This document shows, piece by piece, positions 1 to 6,507 of a stretch of 6,624 nucleotides of DNA. A model generated the notes under the pieces. The model had not been told where the DNA came from. It saw only the letters and a program-made list of their open reading frames with translations, and did not search any database. The position numbers and the translations under genes are program-made. The first letter of the stretch is position 1. Every line of letters begins with the position of its first letter. Origin of the DNA: Actinomycetota bacterium (lineage in GTDB: Bacteria; Actinomycetota; Humimicrobiia; Humimicrobiales; Humimicrobiaceae); NCBI GenBank assembly GCA_023380915.1, contig JAMCSM010000108.1:1-6624 (forward strand). Direction: 5' to 3'.

Positions 1-589
1 TTTCATATCTTATTTTTTCTTTAATTATTTTTCTTGCTCTGTGAATGTTAGTTTTTACAGTTCCTATGGGTTTTTTTATTAACTCCGCAATTTCCATATA
101 GCTGTAATCCTGCAGATCGCGCAAAATCAGAGGAATTCTGAAAGCTTCGTCCATTTTAACTATTATATTAAGCACTTCTTTTACTGTTTCTTTTGTTATA
201 AAACTATTCTCAACGCTTTGATTTATATTGGTAAAAATTACTTCATAATTTTCTTCAAAAGAATCCAGGCTTACTTTCTTATCGAATGCTTTGTTTCTTA
301 TCCTCAATTTATCAATGCAGGTGTTTACTGTTAATTTACGAATCCATGTTTTAAAACTTGATAATCCCCTGAAATTTTTAATTGAGAGATATACTTTTAC
401 AAAGACTTCCTGGCTTACGTCTTCGGCTTCCTGTGTATCTCTAAGAATAAAAAAAGCATTTGTAAATACGTATTTTGAATAAAGTCTTACAAGTTTTTCA
501 AATGCAACCCTATCCCCTTTTTTGGATTTTTCTACAAGTGCTTTGTCTTCAATTTCTCTTTCAGTTTTTTTATTATCGGTATTTTCCAA
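1..589 (-). CDS. ECF-type RNA polymerase sigma-70 factor, 3' end cut by window edge
   Basis: Seen: reverse-strand translation from a TTG at 589 stays open to the left edge, giving 196 residues and no stop. Sigma region 2 spans about residues 29-96, with the region 2.2 core DVSQEVFVKVY (57-67) and the region 2.3/2.4 stretch SSFKTWIRKLTVNTCIDKLR (77-96). Sigma region 4 spans about 140-193, with the helix-turn-helix from DYSYMEIAEL (161-170) through GTVKTNIHRARK (176-187). There is no sigma region 3, as in ECF factors. Known: ECF factors are usually about 160-200 residues, so little of the C-terminus is probably missing. They direct RNA polymerase to a small regulon, often for envelope or stress functions, and are often held by an anti-sigma factor encoded downstream. 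Start: the frame is bounded upstream by the solute-binding protein's TGA, and no ATG or GTG lies before region 2. TTG at 589 follows TAGAGG by 5 nt. The gene starts 12 nt after the solute-binding protein stop, so they are probably cotranscribed. The ECF subgroup is not assigned. Confidence 0.95.
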   Translation of the reverse strand, partial: MENTDNKKTEREIEDKALVEKSKKGDRVAFEKLVRLYSKYVFTNAFFILRDTQEAEDVSQEVFVKVYLSIKNFRGLSSFKTWIRKLTVNTCIDKLRIRNKAFDKKVSLDSFEENYEVIFTNINQSVENSFITKETVKEVLNIIVKMDEAFRIPLILRDLQDYSYMEIAELIKKPIGTVKTNIHRARKIIKEKIRYE

Positions 590-594
590 GGCTG

Positions 595-600
595 CCTCTA
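595..600 (-). promoter_or_regulatory. Shine-Dalgarno that sets the TTG start of the sigma factor
   Basis: The reverse strand reads TAGAGG, then 5 nt, then TTG at 589. It lies in the 12-nt gap right after the TGA of the solute-binding protein. No ATG or GTG in this frame lies between that stop and sigma region 2, so this site supports TTG as the start. Confidence 0.65.
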
Positions 601-601
601 T

Positions 602-1999
602 TCATTGAGTAGTATCTGCTGAGCCTGTTTCGACAAGACTGCCTTCATTTGTATTTTCGGTAACAGCGCTCCCGGACATCAGCTTGACAACATCTTCCTG
701 CATTTTTATCACAGCATCTTTAGGAGCAATACTTCCCCTTATGACATTTTCCAGATTAATTCTTATTGCATCGCTTATAACTCTTAAAATTTTACCGGCT
801 GGTTTGCCCCTGCATAATTTTGCCTGTTCAAATGCAGCTAAAAACACGGGGTTATTTTTGATTACGTCATTTTCACTCATTTTTTTCAAAACCGGAAAAG
901 TTTGCGTGCTTATTGTCCATTCACCCTGAACTTCGGGTGACATCATGTAAGATATTAAAGTATTGGCAGCCAATAATTTTTCATTATAGCAATTTACATT
1001 TATCATAAATCCAGTTCCATTTATTAACGGTGTGGGATTTCTGAAACCCTCAGGAAGAATGGGTATTTTAGAAACACCAAAATTTATTCCGGCCTGATTA
1101 TATTCATCTATAGCCCAGATTCCATTAATAACCATCTGTGTCTTACCTTCTTTGAATGAATTGTTTATTTCTTCATATGCAATATCATATGGCATAATCT
1201 TATCTTTATTATAGATTTTCACCAAAAATTCAAGCATTTTTTGAACAGATTGGGTATCAAGGTTAATAGAACCCGTGTTGTAGTCTACTATCCAATCCTG
1301 GTAGCTGCCGATAAGTGGAATTATCCATTCAGGTTCCCTGGAATTCAATAAAAAACCATACGCATTTTCTTTAGGTTTATTAACCTTCTTACAATATTCA
1401 ATAAGAGAATCAAAATCTGCAGGCACAGATCCGGTAAGATTTTTATTGTAGAATAACATCAGGAAATCTGTAGCCCTGAAAGGAATGATAAATTTTTTAC
1501 TGCCAAAGGTTGAAATTTCGACAAGCCCGTCAATTAATTCATTAAAATTCAGAGCATCTTCAACATTTTTAACCACATTGGCAGACGCCAGCTTCTGGGC
1601 TGCATCAAAACTTGATAATAAAATTTCCGGCCCGGATCCCGCAAGGCTTGATGCTTCAAATTGATCAATAAGTTCTTCTTCGCTTATAAAATGTCTTGAC
1701 TGAATTTTAATAGTAGTGTTCAATGTTAAAAATTTACCAATGCTATCCGTTAGAGCGGCCCTTTCTTTTGGACTTATGCTATCCCATATAGTTATTTCAA
1801 TAGATTTTGGCTGCCCCGCATTGTCTTTTAATGTATCTGCAGTTGTTGCAGCAGTAATATTCGTATTATTTAAATTGCCTTTATTACTTTTGAAAATACC
1901 GCAGGAAACACTTGATATCATTAAAAAAGAAACCAATAAGATGATTGCCGGCCTTGTCAAAAGTACTGATGGATTCGTTTTCTTTAATACATTTCTCAT
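602..1999 (-). CDS. Family 1 extracellular solute-binding lipoprotein (sugar-type ABC transporter)
   Basis: Role: membrane-anchored binding protein that would deliver a carbohydrate-like ligand to an ABC importer; the ligand cannot be read from the sequence. Seen: 465 residues. There is a basic N-terminus, a hydrophobic segment (about 17-31) and a lipobox-like SVSC with Cys33. Serine at -3 is less usual than Leu or Val, so lipidation is likely but not certain. An Asn/Thr-rich linker (about 35-65) leads to a SBP_bac_1-like fold: IEITIWDS (67-74), GSGPEILLSS (121-130), PFRATDFLMLFYNKNL (173-188), FKEGKTQMVINGIWAID (282-298) and a C-terminal lobe with YMMSPEVQGEW (351-361). The last 25 or so residues are a Ser/Thr/Glu-rich tail with no clear fold. 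Start: ATG preceded by AAGGA with 7 nt spacing. Context: 80-nt gap after the FxLYD lipoprotein; the next gene is an ECF sigma factor rather than a permease, which is unusual. It could therefore act as a sensor as well as in uptake; that is inference. Confidence 0.93.
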   Translation of the reverse strand: MRNVLKKTNPSVLLTRPAIILLVSFLMISSVSCGIFKSNKGNLNNTNITAATTADTLKDNAGQPKSIEITIWDSISPKERAALTDSIGKFLTLNTTIKIQSRHFISEEELIDQFEASSLAGSGPEILLSSFDAAQKLASANVVKNVEDALNFNELIDGLVEISTFGSKKFIIPFRATDFLMLFYNKNLTGSVPADFDSLIEYCKKVNKPKENAYGFLLNSREPEWIIPLIGSYQDWIVDYNTGSINLDTQSVQKMLEFLVKIYNKDKIMPYDIAYEEINNSFKEGKTQMVINGIWAIDEYNQAGINFGVSKIPILPEGFRNPTPLINGTGFMINVNCYNEKLLAANTLISYMMSPEVQGEWTISTQTFPVLKKMSENDVIKNNPVFLAAFEQAKLCRGKPAGKILRVISDAIRINLENVIRGSIAPKDAVIKMQEDVVKLMSGSAVTENTNEGSLVETGSADTTQ

Positions 2000-2036
2000 G
2001 ATTTTTTCCTTAATAATCTTTAAAAAACATTTAACA

Positions 2037-2042
2037 ATTATA
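2037..2042 (-). promoter_or_regulatory. Possible -10 element upstream of the solute-binding protein gene
   Basis: The reverse strand reads a perfect TATAAT about 38 nt before the ATG of the solute-binding protein, within the 81-nt gap. With a 17-nt spacer the -35 hexamer would be TAGAAT, which matches TTGACA at only 3 of 6 positions. The gap is so AT-rich that a chance TATAAT is quite likely. If real, it would let the solute-binding protein and sigma factor be expressed apart from the upstream dnaN-pan genes. Confidence 0.3.
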
Positions 2043-2080
2043 ATATAAATAAATTTATCATTCTATAATTCAACCAATAG

Positions 2081-2929
2081 TTAAACAGACTCTTTTATTT
2101 TTAGAGAATCTTTAAAGAATGGAGTGATGGCAAAATGATTAAATTGGCTGGAAAAATCATCCAGTAAAATTTTGATTTCAAAATTTTCCTGTTCCAGGGA
2201 CTCAAGAATATCTTTTTCTGCGGAACACTCTTTTATAAAAACCACCTGATTTCTCTTGTTATAGAATGTTCCAAGAAGTTTAAGATTCTCAATCTTGTTC
2301 TGGCCTTTATTGATAACTTTGCCATCAACAATAAGAAAATTTCTGTCATAATGAAAATTTTCTTCAAATACTTCAGGGTTTCCCAAAAAATTTTCATTAT
2401 AATTTTTATAATTAATTCCAATTTTGACCGTTGATATATCCGGATATTTATCTTTTTCTTCAAAATAATATAAAAAAGGCAGGGTCTTTCCAATGTCTAA
2501 ATAGTTAGAAAACGCAGGTGTTGATCCGGAAGAAATTTTATTTCCCTCTTTATCATAGAAATCAAATGTTATTTCCAAATTTGTTTTATTTGTTAAAGAA
2601 ATATTTTTAACCTCGCCCAAAATTATAATATCTTCATAAATATCCTGAGATAAATTACAATTTGAAATTTTCAGATCTATCGATTCTATGGTATCCAATT
2701 TTATTTTTGTATTATCAATAAGAAAATTCTGGTTACCTTGAGTAGTGCTTTTAATGGATGAAGCGTGTATGCCAGGTGTATTTTCCATATTATTTGAGTT
2801 TTCGGCAGCTGCAATAACAATCTTATCAATGTTACAAGAAGTTAAAAATATTATTAATATTGCCAACAATAAAAATATAAACACAGGCAGAATTTTTAGA
2901 AAAAAATAATTAACAGTTTTTTGAAACAT
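2081..2929 (-). CDS. Secreted lipoprotein with two FxLYD-like domains, function unknown
   Basis: Seen: 282 residues. A long hydrophobic signal segment (about 9-29) ends in a textbook lipobox LTSC with Cys32, so this is an exported, lipid-anchored protein. A low-complexity Asn/Ser/Thr linker (about 40-75) follows. Two related beta-rich units come next. Unit 1 is about 100-157, with ILGEVKNIS (103-111), ITFDFYDKEGNKI (120-132) and LDIGKTLPF (144-152). Unit 2 is about 199-255, with IVDGKVINKG (200-209), LLGTFYNKRNQVV (218-230) and a matching end near 245-254. Known: the pattern 'G-x-V-x-N ... F-Y-[DN] ... G' resembles the FxLYD family, an immunoglobulin-like extracellular domain common in Gram-positive lipoproteins. 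No enzyme motif is visible; a binding or scaffold role is a guess. Context: its ATG directly abuts the panD TAG with only a weak Shine-Dalgarno inside panD, which suggests translational coupling. It has no evident link to pantothenate synthesis. Confidence 0.85.
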   Translation of the reverse strand: MFQKTVNYFFLKILPVFIFLLLAILIIFLTSCNIDKIVIAAAENSNNMENTPGIHASSIKSTTQGNQNFLIDNTKIKLDTIESIDLKISNCNLSQDIYEDIIILGEVKNISLTNKTNLEITFDFYDKEGNKISSGSTPAFSNYLDIGKTLPFLYYFEEKDKYPDISTVKIGINYKNYNENFLGNPEVFEENFHYDRNFLIVDGKVINKGQNKIENLKLLGTFYNKRNQVVFIKECSAEKDILESLEQENFEIKILLDDFSSQFNHFAITPFFKDSLKIKESV

Positions 2930-3313
2930 CTAACACTCATCATCTTTTTCGCTAAGATTTTCCTCCTTTATTATTTTATTCTCATCATTTAAATGTATTA
3001 TTGCAGGTTTGCAGGACTTTGCTTCCAGCTCATCCATTATTGCAAAAGCCATTATTATTATTCTATCACCTTTTATTATTTTTCTTGCAGCTGCCCCATT
3101 TAAACAAATTTCCCTGCTGCCTCTCTTACCTTCGATAACATAGGTTTCAAGTCTTTCTCCGCTATCAAGGCTCACCACCAGAACTTTCTCGAAAGGTTTC
3201 AGTTTCGCACGGTCCATTAATTCCCGATCAATTGTTATGCTGCCGGTGTAATGAAGTTGGGCATCGGTTACTAAAGCCCTGTGAATTTTACTTTTTAAAA
3301 TATTTATTAACAT
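2930..3313 (-). CDS. panD: Aspartate 1-decarboxylase (pyruvoyl-dependent)
   Basis: Role: cytosolic decarboxylation of L-aspartate to beta-alanine, the substrate of PanC. Known: the proenzyme cleaves itself between Gly24 and Ser25, and the serine becomes the pyruvoyl cofactor; the enzyme is a tetramer. Seen: family motifs [20 protein letters not shown] (the G-S cleavage pair), [24 protein letters not shown] and [10 protein letters not shown]. Start: a longer frame could begin at GTG 3322, three codons upstream. I prefer ATG 3313 because it follows the strong AAAGGTGG by 5 nt and because it puts the cleaved serine at exactly position 25. Length is then 127 residues, normal for the family, with a charged C-terminal tail of about 20 residues (Asn/Asp/Glu/Lys-rich) beyond the core. 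Context: 85 nt downstream of panC; its TAG stop abuts the ATG of the FxLYD lipoprotein. Confidence 0.98.
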   Translation of the reverse strand: MLINILKSKIHRALVTDAQLHYTGSITIDRELMDRAKLKPFEKVLVVSLDSGERLETYVIEGKRGSREICLNGAAARKIIKGDRIIIMAFAIMDELEAKSCKPAIIHLNDENKIIKEENLSEKDDEC

Positions 3314-3318
3314 TATTA

Positions 3319-3326
3319 CCACCTTT
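3319..3326 (-). promoter_or_regulatory. Shine-Dalgarno that sets the panD start
   Basis: The reverse strand reads AAAGGTGG, then TAATA, then ATG at 3313. The alternative GTG start at 3322 lies inside this site and would have no ribosome binding site of its own, so the downstream ATG is favoured. Confidence 0.8.
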
Positions 3327-3398
3327 GTGAATTTTAAAACAGTAATCGAATAAATTAAAATTCAGAATTAAAATACAAATGAATTAATAAAGTTTATT

Positions 3399-4262
3399 TT
3401 AACATATATCAACAATTATATTGTCTATAAGCCTGGTTTTTTCAATTCTGATTGCTGAAGCAACCAAAATTCTCTTTCTGCTATTGTTGATTTTTTTTAC
3501 TTCTTCCAGTGAAACTGGATCTCTGAAATCAAAATAGTCTACACCCGTCACTATGGGATTACCGATTAACTTTCCAACTGCCAGATTTTTAATTTTTTTC
3601 AAATCTTTCTCCCTTTTACAACTGATCAAATCTCCTGCGAACCTCAGTGATTGGTAAAGTACCGGAGCCTTTTTCCTTTCATAACGCGTTAGATATCTGT
3701 TTCTTGAGCTAAGCGCAAGGCCATCCGCTTCTCTTATTACCGGGCATCCTATTATTTCTACCGATAGATTGAGGTCTTTTGACATTTTTTTTATTATTAT
3801 AAGCTGCTGGTAATCCTTCTCGCCAAAATAAGCTTTATCGGGTTTTATGATATTAAAAAGTTTTAAAACTACTGTGCAAACTCCTCTGAAGTGCCCGGGC
3901 CTTACATTACCGCACATAATATTTTCCAGTTTTTTTACTTCCACAAAAGTCTGGAAATCCTTTTTGTACATTTCCTTTTCTTCTGGACAGAAAATATAAT
4001 CTACGCCTGCATCCTCAGACATTTTAAAGTCCCTGTCCAGATCCCTCGGATATTTCTTAAAATCTTCTGCAGGGCCGAATTGAATCCGGTTTACAAAAAT
4101 GCTTATCAATACCCTTCCGGTCTCCCTCCTTGCACGGTTTATGAGGCTTATATGCCCTTCATGAAGATAGCCCATTGTTGGTACAAATCCTATAATTATA
4201 TTCTCTTTTTTTAAGTTTAGGGTAATATCCTGCATTTGAATTATATCTTTTATTATTTCCAA
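3399..4262 (-). CDS. panC: Pantothenate synthetase (pantoate--beta-alanine ligase)
   Basis: Role: cytosolic, ATP-dependent joining of pantoate and beta-alanine to pantothenate through a pantoyl-adenylate intermediate. Seen: 287 residues, normal length. The nucleotide-binding region has GFVPTMGYLHEGH (25-37) with the HxGH-type histidines 34 and 37. The pantoate-binding pair Asn58 and Gln61 lie in FVNRIQFGP (56-64). RPGHFRGVCTVVLKLFN spans 121-137, GEKDYQQL 147-154 (Lys149, Asp150, Gln153) and LALSSRN 182-188 is the KMSKS-like loop. Oddity: Arg59-Ile60 stands where the family usually has Pro-(Thr/Leu/Met). Start: TTG at 4262, preceded by AAGGA with 7 nt spacing. It yields the typical N-terminus MEIIKDIIQMQ, whereas the first ATG, at codon 10, has no good Shine-Dalgarno and would lose it. 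Context: 3 nt after the DUF2520 gene stop and 85 nt before panD; the three probably form a pantothenate unit. Confidence 0.98.
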   Translation of the reverse strand: MEIIKDIIQMQDITLNLKKENIIIGFVPTMGYLHEGHISLINRARRETGRVLISIFVNRIQFGPAEDFKKYPRDLDRDFKMSEDAGVDYIFCPEEKEMYKKDFQTFVEVKKLENIMCGNVRPGHFRGVCTVVLKLFNIIKPDKAYFGEKDYQQLIIIKKMSKDLNLSVEIIGCPVIREADGLALSSRNRYLTRYERKKAPVLYQSLRFAGDLISCKREKDLKKIKNLAVGKLIGNPIVTGVDYFDFRDPVSLEEVKKINNSRKRILVASAIRIEKTRLIDNIIVDIC

Positions 4263-4265
4263 GAC

Positions 4266-5228
4266 TTAATCCTTCTTTTTAGGCTTGCCTTTCTGCCCTA
4301 TTTCGAATAATTGATTAAACATAGACAGGATATCTTTACTGATCCAGTTATTTTCATATGCTATCTTGCCTGTTTCTTTTCCCAATACTTTATAAAGGAA
4401 GATATCTTCATTTTTACAATATTTATAAAAATTTGCCATATGCTCTTCAATGGTTCCGGTATCTCCCCTTGCTATGGGGCCCGTAAGCGACTTTTTGGTT
4501 CCCATATTTTTGATATTTTCTAACGTCCCTTCCGAAAGAGCAATCATCCCGGCAAGAGAATCTTTTCCTTTTATGCCAATACACCTGTATATTTTAACTG
4601 CATAATTTATCAAGCTTACCAGATAATTGGAAGCAACACATGCTGCTGCATGGTAAAGCGGTTTTTTATCATCGTTAACTTCTAAAGCTCTGCCACCCAG
4701 AGTTTTAATAATATAAAGGCCTGTTTTTTTTGATATTTCGTCAGAGTACGTGAATCCGAAAATCGTATTTTTTAATGTCTTTATTGAATTTTCAATTGAG
4801 GCAAAGGATTTCAGGGGGTGTATCGAGGCAGTTGAACATCCTGCTTTTTGGGCACTATTTAAGATTTTTAAAGACTTCGATCCGCTAAAATGAATAAAAA
4901 GCAGCCTTCCATAATTTTGGGAGGCAGCACCAGATGTATCGATTGAGGAAACAATCTGTTTGCAAACTTCTTCTATCGAATCATCCGGCGTACAAATTAA
5001 AATAATATTACACCCTTTTGCCGCCAGGGCATTGTCAATGGAAAAAAAGATTTTACTGCCTGTACCGCCAAGAAGTTTTTTTGCTCTGGTTAGAGCGCTC
5101 CGGGTTTTTGAAGCTATTGATTTTAACTTTAAGCCGGGGAGATTTTTACTTGCAAGAATAACAGCCAGTGTTGTTCCCACCCTCCCTGAGCCAACGATAC
5201 AAATGTTTTTGTTTTTGAATTCTTTCAT
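4266..5228 (-). CDS. Rossmann-like and DUF2520 domain protein, candidate ketopantoate reductase
   Basis: Seen: 320 residues. The N-terminal NAD(P)-binding Rossmann domain has ICIVGSGRVGTTLA (9-22, GxGxxG at 13-18). ICTPDDSIEEV (78-88), the HFSGSKS segment (113-119) and SIHPLKSF (135-142) follow. The helical C-terminal DUF2520 part has LYHAAACVASNYLV (191-204) and SLTGPIARGD (247-256). These are hallmarks of the Rossmann-like/DUF2520 family, related to 6-phosphogluconate- and ketopantoate-reductase-type dehydrogenases. Known, from memory: such genes often sit beside panC and panD, as in Mycobacterium (Rv3603c). PanG, an alternative ketopantoate reductase described in Francisella, may belong to this family, but I am not certain. 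Inferred: it may reduce ketopantoate to pantoate for PanC. Start: ATG 5228 is the only ATG, GTG or TTG since the in-frame dnaN stop at 5297-5295, yet no clear Shine-Dalgarno precedes it. It lies 66 nt after dnaN and 3 nt before panC. A basic Lys-rich tail ends the protein. Confidence 0.93.
   Translation of the reverse strand: MKEFKNKNICIVGSGRVGTTLAVILASKNLPGLKLKSIASKTRSALTRAKKLLGGTGSKIFFSIDNALAAKGCNIILICTPDDSIEEVCKQIVSSIDTSGAASQNYGRLLFIHFSGSKSLKILNSAQKAGCSTASIHPLKSFASIENSIKTLKNTIFGFTYSDEISKKTGLYIIKTLGGRALEVNDDKKPLYHAAACVASNYLVSLINYAVKIYRCIGIKGKDSLAGMIALSEGTLENIKNMGTKKSLTGPIARGDTGTIEEHMANFYKYCKNEDIFLYKVLGKETGKIAYENNWISKDILSMFNQLFEIGQKGKPKKKD
4270..4274 (-). promoter_or_regulatory. Shine-Dalgarno that sets the TTG start of panC
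   Basis: The reverse strand reads AAGGA, then 7 nt, then TTG at 4262. The site overlaps the last codons of the DUF2520 gene, so panC translation is probably coupled to it. It supports TTG over the ATG nine codons further in. Confidence 0.75.
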
Positions 5229-5294
5229 GATATTAAATAAAGGGCTGTTAGCTTTATATGACCAATAGCAAAAGGCTGAAATATTCTCCGAAGC

Positions 5295-6407
5295 CTATGA
5301 TATCCTTATTGGCATAAGCAAATACAGTAAGGTTTCATTTTTTTCAGACTTTATCAGTGCTGGCTTTAAAGGCTCTACTATGCTGAAAATAATTTTTTCG
5401 CCATCCATAATACTGAGACCGTCTATTAAAAAATCAGGGTTAAAGGCCATCTGGATTTTTTCCTCGCCATACGCAACTTCAAAATCTTCGCTGGAGCTGC
5501 CCACTTCCCTGATATTCATGGAAATTGTAATCTTTCCGTTCTCTATATTTATCCTAACGGGAATATTGTCCTGGGCAATAGAAGAGATTCTTTTTATTAC
5601 CTCGAGCATAACATCTCTGTTTATTATAATATTATGGTTAAAATTTGAAGGAATCAATTTATCATAATCCGGAAATTTACCCGAAAGCAGCCTTGATATT
5701 ATTACCGTGGTTATCTCCTTATCCTCCATCAGCACAAAACTTATCTGATTTTCTTCTACATTTACTTCTATCTCCGATTCGGCAATATCGCTTTTTAGCA
5801 CAGTATCAAGAACCCTTGCCGGTACCACAACCTTTATTGGTTCGGACCCATAGTTTATTGAATCTTCTATTAAAGAAAGTCTGTAACTATCTGTTGAAAC
5901 TAATTTTATTTTATTTTTACTGATATCCAGCAATATCCCGGTTAGAATCAAACGGCTTTCATCCGTAGAGCTGGATTTTTGTACTTTTGAAATCAAATAT
6001 TTTAAATTTTTTATATTTATTTTAAACGAATTTTGTTTTTTAATCTGAGGGAATTGCGGATATTCTTCCAGAGAGTAGGTGTTCAGTTTAAATTGTGCCT
6101 TCTGACAGGTTACCTGTAATTCATTTGTGGAACTTATGAATTCCAACTCAACTTTGGATTCGGGAAAGCTCTTTAAAACATTTATTAAAATTTTTGATGG
6201 TACGATAACTCTTCCCTCTCCCAGAACATTGACCTTTGCGCTGCTTTTAATGCTGGTCTCAAGATCCGTACTGTAAACATTCAAAAATGTTTCATTTGTT
6301 TCCAGCATTATTCCATTTAATATAAAATTGGTTATTCTGGGTGTCATTGCTCTATTTACAAAAAGAACTTTATTCAACAGCTCGTCTCTTGTGGACTGGA
6401 TTTTCAT
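5295..6407 (-). CDS. dnaN: DNA polymerase III subunit beta (sliding clamp)
   Basis: Role: homodimeric ring that tethers DNA polymerase III and many repair proteins to DNA. Seen: 370 residues, a typical length, in three repeated clamp domains: about 1-120, 128-245 and 247-370. Landmarks are the N-terminus MKIQSTRDELLNKV, PSKILINVLKSFP (70-82), STDSYRLSL (171-179, the partner-binding cleft region, equivalent to ATDGHRL in E. coli), SGKFPDYDKLIP (242-253), and the C-terminal YLLMPIRIS, matching the conserved YLLMP(V/I)R end. Start: ATG with AAAGG 6 nt upstream. Context: the upstream DNA holds origin-like repeats, as expected between dnaA and dnaN. Downstream lies a pantothenate cluster rather than recF, gyrB or gyrA, which is uncommon. 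The gene looks intact, with no frameshift or truncation. Confidence 0.98.
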   Translation of the reverse strand: MKIQSTRDELLNKVLFVNRAMTPRITNFILNGIMLETNETFLNVYSTDLETSIKSSAKVNVLGEGRVIVPSKILINVLKSFPESKVELEFISSTNELQVTCQKAQFKLNTYSLEEYPQFPQIKKQNSFKINIKNLKYLISKVQKSSSTDESRLILTGILLDISKNKIKLVSTDSYRLSLIEDSINYGSEPIKVVVPARVLDTVLKSDIAESEIEVNVEENQISFVLMEDKEITTVIISRLLSGKFPDYDKLIPSNFNHNIIINRDVMLEVIKRISSIAQDNIPVRINIENGKITISMNIREVGSSSEDFEVAYGEEKIQMAFNPDFLIDGLSIMDGEKIIFSIVEPLKPALIKSEKNETLLYLLMPIRIS

Positions 6408-6434
6408 TATGGGCCTTTCTTTATATTGAAATAT

Positions 6435-6443
6435 TTATTAACA
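6435..6443 (+). repeat. DnaA-box-like nonamer TTATTAACA, copy 1
   Basis: Reads TTATTAACA on the plus strand, 7 of 9 matches to TTATCCACA. An exact inverse copy lies at 6508-6516. It sits close to the expected dnaN transcription start, so a bound DnaA could also affect dnaN expression; this is inference. Confidence 0.4.
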
Positions 6444-6451
6444 CCTATTCT

Positions 6452-6457
6452 ATTATA
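6452..6457 (-). promoter_or_regulatory. Possible -10 element of a dnaN promoter
   Basis: The reverse strand reads TATAAT about 45 nt before the dnaN ATG, in the context TTGTATATAATAG. No convincing -35 is present at 16-18 nt, and AT-rich DNA gives such matches by chance. A transcript starting near 6445 would have a leader of about 40 nt. Confidence 0.3.
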
Positions 6458-6494
6458 TACAATTATTTATTTAAATAGATAGTAGTTATAATAA

Positions 6495-6506
6495 TGCCTG
6501 TTGAAA
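6495..6506 (+). repeat. 12-bp direct repeat TGCCTGTTGAAA, copy 1
   Basis: Identical to 6557-6568, starting 62 bp apart. On the minus strand it reads TTTCAACAGGCA, which contains a degenerate DnaA-box-like GTTTCAACA when the next base is included. It leads into CTGTTAATAA, so a longer unit of the form GTTGAAA(A)CTGTTAA(T/C)AA recurs at 6500-6516 and 6574-6591. Confidence 0.75.
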
Positions 6507-6507
6507 C

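Noticed and set aside
291..482. Short plus-strand open frame inside the sigma gene region
   Set aside because: The minus strand here encodes clear sigma region 2, and the plus frame has no recognisable features.
589..604. In-frame TGA between the solute-binding protein and the sigma factor, as possible recoding or fusion
   Set aside because: A single protein joining an exported lipoprotein to a cytosolic sigma factor makes no topological sense. A Shine-Dalgarno and TTG start lie right after the TGA, and no gene in the window has an internal TGA.
1716..2048. Plus-strand open frame coding a hydrophobic protein
   Set aside because: It is antisense to the signal peptide and N-terminal half of the solute-binding protein, and its own composition is a by-product of that gene; no Shine-Dalgarno or family resemblance.
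3314..3322. GTG at 3322 as panD start
   Set aside because: It overlaps the Shine-Dalgarno and shifts the processed serine from position 25 to 28; ATG 3313 fits better.
3314..3398. AATTCTGAATT palindrome and promoter-like words in the panC-panD gap
   Set aside because: AT-only or near AT-only dyads are expected by chance in such DNA; no convincing -35/-10 pair, riboswitch or terminator.
5258..5297. Possible terminator after dnaN (AGGCT...AGCCTTTT on the minus strand)
   Set aside because: Only a 5-bp stem with a 13-nt loop and a short T tract; too weak to call.
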